This document shows, one piece after another, positions 1 to 7,170 of a stretch of 15,592 bases of DNA. The stretch's first letter is position 1. Each line of letters begins with the position of its first letter. The stretch is from Chalciporus piperatus (taxonomy: Eukaryota; Basidiomycota; Agaricomycetes; Boletales; Boletaceae): positions 1-15,592 of the forward strand of contig JBBPTG010000408.1 of assembly GCA_038093975.1 (NCBI GenBank), read 5' to 3'. The notes beneath the pieces were generated by a model. That model did no database searches. It saw nothing but the letters and a program-made list of their open reading frames with translations, and was not told where the DNA came from. Position numbers and translations under genes: made by a program.

Positions 1-532
1 GTTTACTCGAGCTTTTGCGATTCTGAAGGCTTCAAGTTCCTTCTCAGCGTGGTTAGAGACTGCCTAATTATAATTTTAGTTGTCACCCGTCAAATCCACC
101 GTGGTTTTACCTTGACTGTGTGGTAGAGTTCGTCTCCAGCGATGTACAGTTCCTCCGCGTCCTGTTGGATCTTATGTCGCTTAGAAACGTTCCACACGCT
201 GGTGCTTTTTCGTTGGCGCTGCAACGCTTCCAGCTCCGCTATCAAGCTTCAATCCATTGGTGAGTTACCGCAGAACACCGAAATCGAGGCACTCACAAAT
301 GATATTCCGATTGAAGGTCTGTAAAACCATCCGGAGAACTACGTTGTAGCTCTCCCATTATGCTGTGAACTCTGAGGAGTTCATTCGCTGTCATTCGGAG
401 TAGCAGGAAACCGTCGCCCAGCGATCCCTCCTTGGGCTCCGACCTGACGAACCGCTTGGTGATGGTCTTGAATTTGCCTGCTGTACCGATCCCACCAGGG
501 AAAATGACGTTGAGTCGGCTTCGTGAGGACAT
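1..532 (-). CDS. Unknown coiled-coil protein gene, copy 1 (5' three exons; cut by left window edge)
   Basis: Seen: from ATG at 530-532 three exons read in frame on the minus strand: 297-532 (236 nt), 111-246 (136 nt) and 7-63 (57 nt). They are separated by GT-AG introns 247-296 (50 bp) and 64-110 (47 bp), and a third donor GTAAAC lies at 1-6, so the window opens inside intron 3. The N-terminus is basic and contains FPGGIGTAGKFK. Exons 2-3 encode a charged helix rich in E, K, Q and L, likely a coiled coil. The splice pattern is supported by the second copy at 5225-6139, whose exons and introns have exactly the same lengths; most amino-acid differences are conservative. Upstream, a possible 5'-UTR intron (582-628, donor GTAAGT, acceptor CGCAG) is visible. 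The gene is divergent from the kinase gene to its right. I do not recognise the family and assign no function. The last two exons lie outside the window. Confidence 0.6.
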
Positions 533-597
533 GGCAATGGGGTGCCTGGTTGCATAACCATATCTCGTTTTTAAGTAGGAGCTGCGTGGAAAAGAAC
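1..597 (-). repeat. Duplicated segment, copy 1
   Basis: Direct repeat of 5608-6219, about three quarters to four fifths identical by eye. It covers the first three exons and introns of the unknown gene plus about 65 bp upstream of the ATG. Similarity stops just beyond the shared run GTTCTTTTCCACGCAG (minus strand, up to about 597), upstream of which the two copies are unrelated. The left limit is set by the window edge, so the duplication may extend further. Confidence 0.85.
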
Positions 598-837
598 GCT
601 TAATCGAACGAGAAGAACAACTACTTACGACTCTGGGCGACGATTTGGGGAGTTTACTTCTGCTCAAGTTAATAGTAACTCCGCGAGGATTATGGGTGCT
701 TGGGGTCCACACCTGTCCATATTTAGGTATGTTTGCTTCGACACAAGGTTGGCCAACCAACCTGACGTGACGGAGGGACACTCGGCCCAAGAAACTGGAC
801 AGTTCAACCACCCCACCCCGACCTTAACCGTCTTGAG

Positions 838-2064
838 GTGTGGTGGTACCATCGCTATGAATAGTTCAAGGAACGTGGATATCTCCTCCGTTCGCGGTAT
901 TCGCCAGGTTGGAGTCCTTCGTGGATTGGAACCAAGGACGATAGCCGTCCAGCATTGGTAAGCTTGTCACAACGCCGGGACATTAGCTCTCGTTTCACCG
1001 AAAGTATAGTACGCAGCCGACTACTCGATGCTACACGTCTCTCAGACGGGGCCCATGTGGTGCTGAAACTCGTGAAGAAAATTGACCATCCGTTCGAGGT
1101 AGAGATTGCTCAATTCCTCTCCTCCGAGCCACTGGTTGGTGCGAGGGACAACCATTGCGTCCCAATCTACGAAGTACTCCACGCCGTTCCCGCAGACGAG
1201 GAGATCGATATAATCGTCATGCCACTGCTATTACACTACGTTGAGCCACTGTTTGATACAATCGGAGAAGCTGTGGAATGTTTTCGACAATTATTTGAGG
1301 TGAGCAATTTTTCGTCTTGACTGTCAGTCGCTAAATTTCCATAGGGTCTTCTATTCATGCATAAACATCGTGTCGCCCATCGGTGCGTGACGCGATAGGA
1401 GATTTGGCTTGTTAGTTACTCGGTTTCCTTTGCAGGGATTGCACCTCACTCAATGTCATGGTGGACCCAACGAACTTTTACCTCGATACATTCCACCCTG
1501 TCGATCCAGTGAAGAAGCGAGACTACTCCGGCCGTGCACGATTCAAAACTCGGACAGACGGACCCCCAAGATATATCTTCATCGATTTAGGGATATCACG
1601 TCGCTTCGACCCCTCCGTGTTAGAACCCAGAGCACCTCCGATTGAGGGGGGAGATAAGGAAGTCCCAGAGTTCTTGAAATCCAGCAAACCCTGTGATCCA
1701 TTCCCTACAGATGTTTTCTACATTGGGAACATGATTAGGCGGGATTGCATCGAGGTAAGCACAGATGCATTCCTGTGGCTTCGCTAAGCGACTCTTCCAG
1801 ACCATGGAGGGACTTGTCTTCATGCGGCCTCTGATAACTGATATGCTGCAGGAAGACCCATCGAAACGTCCGACGATGCAACAGGTTACGGATTGGTTTC
1901 AAGTGATTCTAGCTGGCCTCAAAACACGGACGTTACGTTCGCGTGTTGTTATGAAGAAGGGGAAGAGTCTTTTCGGTGGTTTCTTCCACAGTATCTCGCA
2001 CTGGATACGGCGGATTAGGTTCATGATCAAAGGTGTTCCTGCTGTACCAACGCCCTCATCGTGA
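838..2064 (+). CDS. Protein-kinase-like gene of an Agaricomycete-expanded family; 5' end probably broken
   Basis: Seen: exons 838-1299, 1345-1382, 1436-1754 and 1801-2064 join in phase across GT-AG introns of 45, 53 and 46 bp. Kinase landmarks in order: N-lobe VVLKLVKK (Lys codon 1066-1068); HRVAHRDCTSLN catalytic loop formed across the second intron (Asp 1437-1439, Asn 1452-1454); metal-binding DLG in place of DFG (Asp 1584-1586); GGDKEVPE, an APE-like segment; DPFPTDVFYIGN (helix F Asp); and EDPSKRPT in the C-lobe. The key Lys, Asp, Asn and Asp are all present. The N-terminal block GYLLRSRYSPGWSPSWIGT matches what I recall of this family. The same frame has TAG at 862-864, just before FKERGY, where relatives usually have Trp. 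Either this is a nonsense mutation or the first exon is spliced in a way I cannot see; no convincing start codon is found. The likely role is a Ser/Thr-type kinase or kinase-like regulator with unknown substrate. A basic C-terminal tail follows the domain. Confidence 0.8.
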
Positions 2065-3154
2065 TTTTTTCCACCCTCTGGGTCCATTGCGCGTTTTCCA
2101 GTTGTCTCGTTCTGCTGAAATTGTTGCACCTCGGAGCTCGCAATTACATTTGATTCCAGCTGTCCAATGGTCAGGAAAGCAGTCAGAACTACTTACGAAT
2201 GGATCCTTTCTGCTACCCCTGATAATGGGATTCGATACGTCTTCAGGACCCCTGGCCCCGCGCCCACTGAGCTAATCTCACGTCTGTTGTCATTCACAAT
2301 CTCGAGGATTACAATTTCTCAGTGACCTTGTCCAACTTGTTGAAACTCGGCTCCGAGATTGCAGTGCGCCGATATAGCCAAGTCGATCGTGATCGCAACA
2401 GTCCCTTGGTAACGCCCTGAACTTCGAAGTCCATTGTGTGATGCAGTGCCCTATCCCGATAGGTACACCGTCACGGTCAACAATCCCGCTTCCGATTCGT
2501 ATGATTCAGAAAGCCATCATGGATTCTAGGTCCGACAATTTCAACTTGGATCCAGCTAAAGTACAGTAATTCGAATGAAAATGAAGGTTGCCCAACAACT
2601 TGAAGTTGGCGTCCTTTAAAGCTTAGGAACCACGGCTTCCGAGTCGAATCCCCAAGGGGCTGCCTACGGACTACTATACTACTGTAGTATTTGCCTTGGC
2701 AAGAGAGCCGGGCGACGCATTGATTAGTTTCCTCTAGACAGCCTGAGACCAAAGACTCGGAGTCGGGATGAAGACAGTTGTTCGTCCACCACTACAAGTT
2801 GTTGACCCCGATCTTGTCCATCATCCATTGCCAGGTTTTTTATTGTCACCTCAACGCTCATGCACACGAAGCTAGCCTCGTTCCGTCAAGTTCCACATAC
2901 ATTTTTGTTCTTGTCTCCGATACGAAATGCTCCAATTCGAATGGGGTAAGCACGCGGATTGATGGGGCTTTCCATACAGTAATGGAGGCTACTAGCCCGG
3001 AAGTATTTGACAACAATTGTCGAGAGACAATACGTTTGGTGGGGGCATGTAGGTCCTTGGTGTGAATGTGCACCCTCAACGCTTCACAGCAAGTTGGTAA
3101 CGCTGCGCTCAACCCACTGGGCGATTCCGCCTAGCAACAAGCGAAAGACTCGAG
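2065..3154. other. About 1.1 kb without a supported gene
   Basis: Only short open frames occur on either strand. One reads from ATG 2168 to a stop near 2322 (52 residues, containing TYEWILSATPDNGIRYVF); another, near 2769, is about 35 codons. Neither has a recognisable motif, a convincing splice pattern or a homologue I can name. The stretch probably contains the 3' UTR of the kinase gene and the upstream region of the gene at 3221; decayed gene remnants are possible. Confidence 0.5.
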
Positions 3155-3160
3155 TATAAA
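3155..3160 (+). promoter_or_regulatory. TATA box of the gene at 3221
   Basis: TATAAA lies 61 bp upstream of ATG 3221, which itself sits in a good context (CCGCCATGTC). The spacing suits a transcription start near 3185-3190 and a short leader. Confidence 0.5.
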
Positions 3161-3220
3161 CGGCGTCACTTAGAAGTGATTCAGCATCCAATTTTCTTCC
3201 TATATTTCAATCATCCCGCC

Positions 3221-4488
3221 ATGTCTTATGTTTCAGCTGATTACTTCGTCCAAGCTAAACAGTGTTTGAGAGAGGTTCTGAGGCAGCTTGACGCCAACCA
3301 GAATGAACATGATCAGAAGCTCAGATTGACCACAGAGGCCGTGCTCAAGTACATGGATCAGGAGAACAGGTATGTCAGGTGGCGGTTACAAAACAATGAA
3401 TACAACGGCTCTTGAAACGGATCTCTCGCGATCAAACTCTAAGCCGCACACCTCGACCGGTAAGCACTATGGGTCTTTTGGTCTTCTCACTGCCGACCTT
3501 GGCATTGTTCCGGTCACAGGGTCATCTCCCTTACCAAGTCGTCCATTGACCCCGGAATCGATGCGATTGAGGACACCGACCACGAGCACCGATCTCGTAA
3601 ACGACGCGTCGCACGCTGACGGCAAATCCTTGTTGACCGACAACGTACCCATGTCTCGTGGTATGCGTAACTCTTTATCTCGTTGCATACTTGCACTGAT
3701 CTTCGGTTCAGAGCATTCCAGTGACCAAGGCGGTAAGTCTGCTGGGTACCACAAATCTTCAAGGAGACCTTCCTCCAACGCCAAGGACCCGTTCGACCAA
3801 ACCAAAGATCCCCAAAGCCGACGGTGAGCTCGATTGTTTGTCCTCAGAAGTATGCTGACCCTGATATCAGCAGCGCTTGATGATCAAACAATGGACGCTC
3901 CTGAACAGCGCCACTCTCCCCGAAAGCCTCCGTCACTACTCCTGCAGATTTCAACCGAGCGGTCAACACAGTCAACAGCTTCTCGTACCCCCAGTTCTGC
4001 GCAAATTCACGCTAGCAATGAACATTTATCCCCGCAATCTGCAGTTTCCCGCATGTCCCGCGGTCTGTCTAGTTTCAATTTTCACTTCGCATCCCACTGA
4101 GTCACCATTCTAGCACCTTCAAGTGACCGCCGGGCAAGCAGCTCTAGTCACAGTCAAAGGTCCCGGAGGAATGCTGATTTCCTGCCAGTGGAGGGTGCAG
4201 ACAACATGAGGGCATCCTCATCTCGCCGCTCTACCGATGCCCTTCACGGTCCAGCCTCTCACTATCTGGACGTCTCTGGCCTTCATGCTCCCAACTCGAT
4301 TGGTGCGACGATCATGAACGGTGGAAAAAATCACTCCGGTAGTGGTATGTCCTTGCTACAAGCTCGTTTTCTGCCATGGTCTGACCGTAAATATCTGGGA
4401 CGCATGGGTAGCCATCAACTTTATGGGATATCCGCCGGATTCATTGGGTCCAACTATGCCAAGCGAACTTACTTTCCCGCAGGCGTGA
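3221..4488 (+). CDS. Multi-exon gene for an unknown Ser/Thr/Pro-rich protein with an N-terminal helical segment
   Basis: Seen: exon 1 (3221-3369) encodes a charged helix rich in E, Q, K, L and D, probably a coiled coil, ending at donor GTATGT. Later exons 3764-3823, 3871-4062, 4114-4344 and 4412-4488 join in phase over introns of 47, 51 and 67 bp with recognisable branch sites (CTGAC at two of them). The protein ends GYPPDSLGPTMPSELTFPQA at TGA 4486-4488. The middle and C-terminal parts are rich in Ser, Arg, Pro and Thr with SPRKPP and TPRTRSTKPK stretches, which suggests a disordered, possibly phosphorylated tail. One frame-consistent model uses exons 3520-3596 and 3712-3732 and gives 268 residues. 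The alternative exon 3520-3660 has better splice sites but does not join exon 1 in phase. The implied 31-bp intron 3733-3763 is suspiciously short, so the small exon may be skipped. Function is unknown; no enzymatic motif is seen. Confidence 0.6.
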
Positions 4489-5224
4489 ATGGCATCTGAA
4501 TGTTAATATTACTACTAGTTCTCAGACTCTCCTGTATTATTATTGCTGTTCCTCATGTGATTGTCTCTCACGATTTGGATGTCAAGATGGATCGAGCATC
4601 CTGTGCCGCTGTAGATACAAGATAGCACTGAAGGTCGAGGCAGGGTACCGTGTATGGCAGGTAACGCCATTCACGCCGCCTTCCCCAGCGAATCTCGGAT
4701 AGTCTACCCCACAGAGCATCACTCAGGCCGACGATAAATAGAAAGAGGATAAATCATTCGTACGAGCGAAAAACCGAAAACTGTACACGCGCATGCTACA
4801 GATGTATATGATGCGGAGGCGATCTAGGAAAACATGATGAGGAACGAGACGATCGACAAGAAAAGAAAGCAAGCGAAAAAAAGGAATATTCAACTCGAGA
4901 AGAACGGCGGGGACGAGGGGAGAGGGAGGTTATGAAACAATTTTGAACACGGGCGTCCATCGACCAACCAAGGAAGGGGAAACGTAACCAAGAGGGTGTG
5001 AGGTGTTGCACTGGACGGCTGCGTCGTTTTGAACATCAGGGGGGCTGTGATCGAATTAGCCTGTGTTTATCAAAAGAATGACTGTTTTACGAGGAATTTC
5101 TGATTACTGGTCCTGTTGATTGGACTGGGAGATGAGGATGTGCCGTTTTGCGGGGCAGCATCCAAACTAGGGACATCTCCTCCAGCTAGATGACCACGGG
5201 TTAGTCGGTCCTGTAACCAACCAT
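4489..5224. other. Intergenic region between convergent genes
   Basis: No gene is supported. It lies between the 3' ends of the plus-strand gene ending at 4488 and the minus-strand gene ending at 5225, so it should hold both 3' UTRs. A purine-rich tract (about 4840-4935, with runs of A and GGGGAGAGGGAGG) stands out. The minus-strand open frame across it is low in complexity, as expected from a pyrimidine-rich complement. Confidence 0.5.
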
Positions 5225-6139
5225 TCAATAAATGACCGTCGTACGAGAGGCGGGGTTATCGGCCCTGGACGCAAGAACACTTGAGGCTTCGGGCATCATG
5301 TGTTCGGGTCTGGACACCACGCCAGAGGCAGGAATGTCACTATCTGAGAGTGGACATCCGATTAGCTACGACAGTTGTCAAACGAAGGACCATCATACGA
5401 GGGCTATGACAATCAGCATCACCAAAAGATATTGAATCGGTGGATGATTCGTCGGGGGGCGTGCAACAACTGTCGTGCGTGAACGTAGATGGTTGTTCTG
5501 GGTCAATTCGAAGGGGCCCATCAACGGAGAATCGATCTCCGTGGTTACACTTCTGAATCAGAGATATGTTACGATGTCGTCAAAGGGCCGAGGGAACCTC
5601 CGACTTCGTTTACTCGAGCTTTTGCAATTCTGAAGGCTTGAAGTTCCTTCAAAGCGTTTTTAGAAACTGTCTAATTATGTTGTTAGTTTTATCCCATAAG
5701 ATTCACTATGGTTTTACCTTGACGGTGGTGTAGAGGTCGCTTCCGGTCACGTACAGCTCCCCTGCGTCCCGTTGGATCTGATTTCGCTTGGTTATGTTGA
5801 ACACGCTGGTATTTTTTCGTTCCCACCGCAACATTTCCAGCTCCTCTCTCAGGCTTCAATCCATTGGTTAGTTACCGCAGAACATGGAATTCCAGGCACT
5901 CACAAATGATGTTGCCATTTGAGGTCATCGAAACCATCCGGATAACCACGTTGGGGCTCTCCCACTATCTCGTGAACTCAGAGGAGTTCATCCGATGTCA
6001 TTCGGATTAGCAGGAGCCCGTCGCTCAACGATCCCTCCTTGGGCTCCGACCTGACAAACCGGTCGGTGATATTCTTGAATTTGCCTGCTGTACCAATCCC
6101 ACCAGGCAAAACGATGTTGAGTCGGTTTTGTGAGGACAT
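5225..6139 (-). pseudogene. Unknown coiled-coil protein gene, copy 2 (all five exons, one in-frame TGA)
   Basis: Seen: from ATG 6137-6139 the exons are 5904-6139, 5718-5853, 5614-5670, 5399-5552 and 5225-5343. They total 702 nt, exactly 234 codons including stop TGA 5225-5227. Introns are 50, 47, 61 and 55 bp, all GT-AG and phase-consistent. The first three exons match copy 1 (1-532) in length and sequence. Exons 4-5 add a Ser/Pro/Asp-rich tail (PEPSTFTHDSCCTPPDESS and on). Domain order is therefore a basic N-terminus with LPGGIGTAGKFK, a coiled coil over exons 2-3, then a disordered acidic tail. Codon 54 is TGA (5978-5980) where copy 1 has AGA, so the copy is probably inactive. Its regular splice structure and conservative substitutions show it was under selection until recently. 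Alternatives are readthrough, a sequencing error or a polymorphic null allele. It converges with the gene ending at 4488. No family is recognised. Confidence 0.6.
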
Positions 6140-6219
6140 GATAATGGGGTGATGAGGGTATCTTAAGGGCGTACATATCCATACCTCGTTTTAAGTAGGG
6201 ACTGCGTGGAAAAGAACCT
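5608..6219 (-). repeat. Duplicated segment, copy 2
   Basis: Partner of the segment at 1-597, in the same orientation and about 5.6 kb away. Exon and intron lengths are unchanged between copies across the first three exons, so divergence there is by substitution. A small length difference appears only upstream of the ATG. Similarity ends at the run GTTCTTTTCCACGCAG read on the minus strand (about 6219). Confidence 0.85.
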
Positions 6220-6665
6220 GCACCCCTCCGGGACCCCGAAAAAAGTCTGAGGAATAGAAGCAGTTTACCCATCGCGCACAGCGATCATTAGCCTAACAAA
6301 CCACCCCAGTATCCCAATCCACCTTACCACATCCAACCTCCACCCGCGCTAGCCCCATGGTCCTAGGAAATGGGCGCAACACTCGGATGGGAGTAGTGCT
6401 GCCGCAAGGTGAGGTGACCTTGAGGTGAGGTCAAGGTGAGGTGTACCTTGCCACCCAATTGGGCAGCCAAGGTACATATTTTTTACCTTACCTCGACCTC
6501 AGCTTGGCACCTTGTCCACTGTAAGAACACACATCCGCAAGTCGGACTATGAAAAAAATAAGAGGAGACTGAACCCGGGCTCGTACGAAGGGAAAGGCAG
6601 AAAAAACGCTACAGGAACGGGGAATCGAACACAGGGCACGGGAGGTGTAAAAATGTAGCAGCACT
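6220..6665. other. Gene-free stretch upstream of the copia LTR
   Basis: No coding region is supported. It contains the fold-back DNA at 6405-6514, described separately, and ends at the copia LTR. The last five bases before the LTR are GCACT (6661-6665), the left half of a possible target duplication whose right half is lost with the element's 3' end. Confidence 0.5.
6405..6514. repeat. Fold-back (hairpin) element of AAGGTGAGGT-like units
   Basis: Seen: concentric inverted repeats around the palindrome CCCAATTGGG (6454-6463). The inner arms are TGTACCTTG (6442-6450) and CAAGGTACA (6468-6476), perfect over 9 bp. The outer arms are CAAGGTG (6405-6411) and CACCTTG (6508-6514). Between them the left side carries three GAGGTGAGGT or AAGGTGAGGT units, and the right side has diverged complements (TACCTTACCTCGACCTCAG). 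All centres fall within 1 bp of 6459, so the whole segment can snap back. It could be a small non-autonomous element or a locally expanded repeat; it encodes nothing. Confidence 0.7.
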
Positions 6666-6905
6666 TGTTGAACGTATTACGCTCATAGTGTACAGTTCAC
6701 TAACGTTTCTTTATACGATAGTTGATTAGGTAATCACCACTGTACACTTATATATTCAAACTCAGTCGATCTGAGTTAATACAACTCTTTAACCACAACC
6801 ACAACGTTGCAATCAGGTGAGCGAGCACAAACTCCCTTTGTGTCTACGCAGTATGCTGCTCTGGTAGTCCATAGCCTTATGGCTTAGGATGACACCAGTT
6901 CAACA
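6666..6905 (+). repeat. Copia 5' LTR (240 bp)
   Basis: Begins TGTTGAAC and ends GTTCAACA, a perfect 8-bp terminal inverted repeat with canonical TG...CA ends, and is followed directly by the primer-binding site. It carries TATATAT at 6749-6755. Upstream of that lies an inverted repeat AGTGTACAG (6687-6695) / CTGTACACT (6740-6748), and downstream a small hairpin ACTCAG/CTGAGT (6760-6776). With only one LTR in the window the two-copy test is not possible. Confidence 0.85.
6749..6755 (+). promoter_or_regulatory. TATA box in the copia LTR
   Basis: TATATAT about 84 bp into the LTR, the only good TATA candidate there. It would place transcription start near 6780 and define the U3/R border. Confidence 0.5.
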
Positions 6906-6917
6906 GGTTATGAGCCC
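6906..6917 (+). other. Copia primer-binding site (initiator tRNA-Met anticodon arm)
   Basis: GGTTATGAGCCC starts at the base after the LTR end. It is the exact complement of GGGCUCAUAACC, which I recall as the anticodon stem-loop (CAU anticodon) of fungal initiator tRNA-Met. Drosophila copia is known to prime from an internal, cleaved initiator tRNA-Met half rather than the tRNA 3' end; the same mode is inferred here. Confidence 0.8.
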
Positions 6918-7170
6918 TGCCAGCACACTTGTGCTCGGCATCATCTGAACGCTCTGGATGACGATGCGTCTTCACGCTCTGAATCCATGTGCTTGTACCA
7001 CCGCGTTCTAGAAGCGTTTTTACGCTCTAGTTTCTGCGCTTTAGGCAAGCGACCATGGGGTCGCTATGCCGGTATGAATCCAGAAGCTCTGACTGCGCTT
7101 TTTCATTCTTCATTGAACGATAAACTTACGCGTTACTCTTCAGATTCGCTACTACCATCCATCTCTCAAA

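Noticed and set aside
293..811. Single 172-codon minus-strand open frame as one gene
   Set aside because: Its 3' half is exon 1 of the spliced gene. The 5' half is not conserved in copy 2 and contains a plausible intron (582-628).
692..961. Plus-strand frame of 89 codons as the first exon of the kinase
   Set aside because: The conserved GYLLRSRYSPGWSPSW block lies in another frame that continues without an intron into the N-lobe; the apparent donor at 958 is not needed.
3372..3827. Uninterrupted 151-codon plus-strand frame
   Set aside because: It reads through several good introns, and its start lies just after the donor of exon 1, in a different frame. Parts of it may be exonic but not as one ORF.
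4796..5011. Minus-strand frame of 71 codons, rich in Ser, Arg and Phe
   Set aside because: It is the complement of a purine-rich tract, low in complexity, with no splice context or motif.
5232..5435. Plus-strand open frame of 67 codons
   Set aside because: It is antisense to exons 4-5 of the minus-strand gene, whose splice phases fit exactly.
5988..6272. Minus-strand open frame of 94 codons
   Set aside because: It overlaps exon 1 of copy 2 in a different frame, and the corresponding frame of copy 1 encodes unrelated residues, so it is not conserved.
6615..6650. tRNA T-arm-like GTTCGATTCC on the minus strand
   Set aside because: The flanking stem pairs poorly and no D-arm, anticodon arm or acceptor stem is found.
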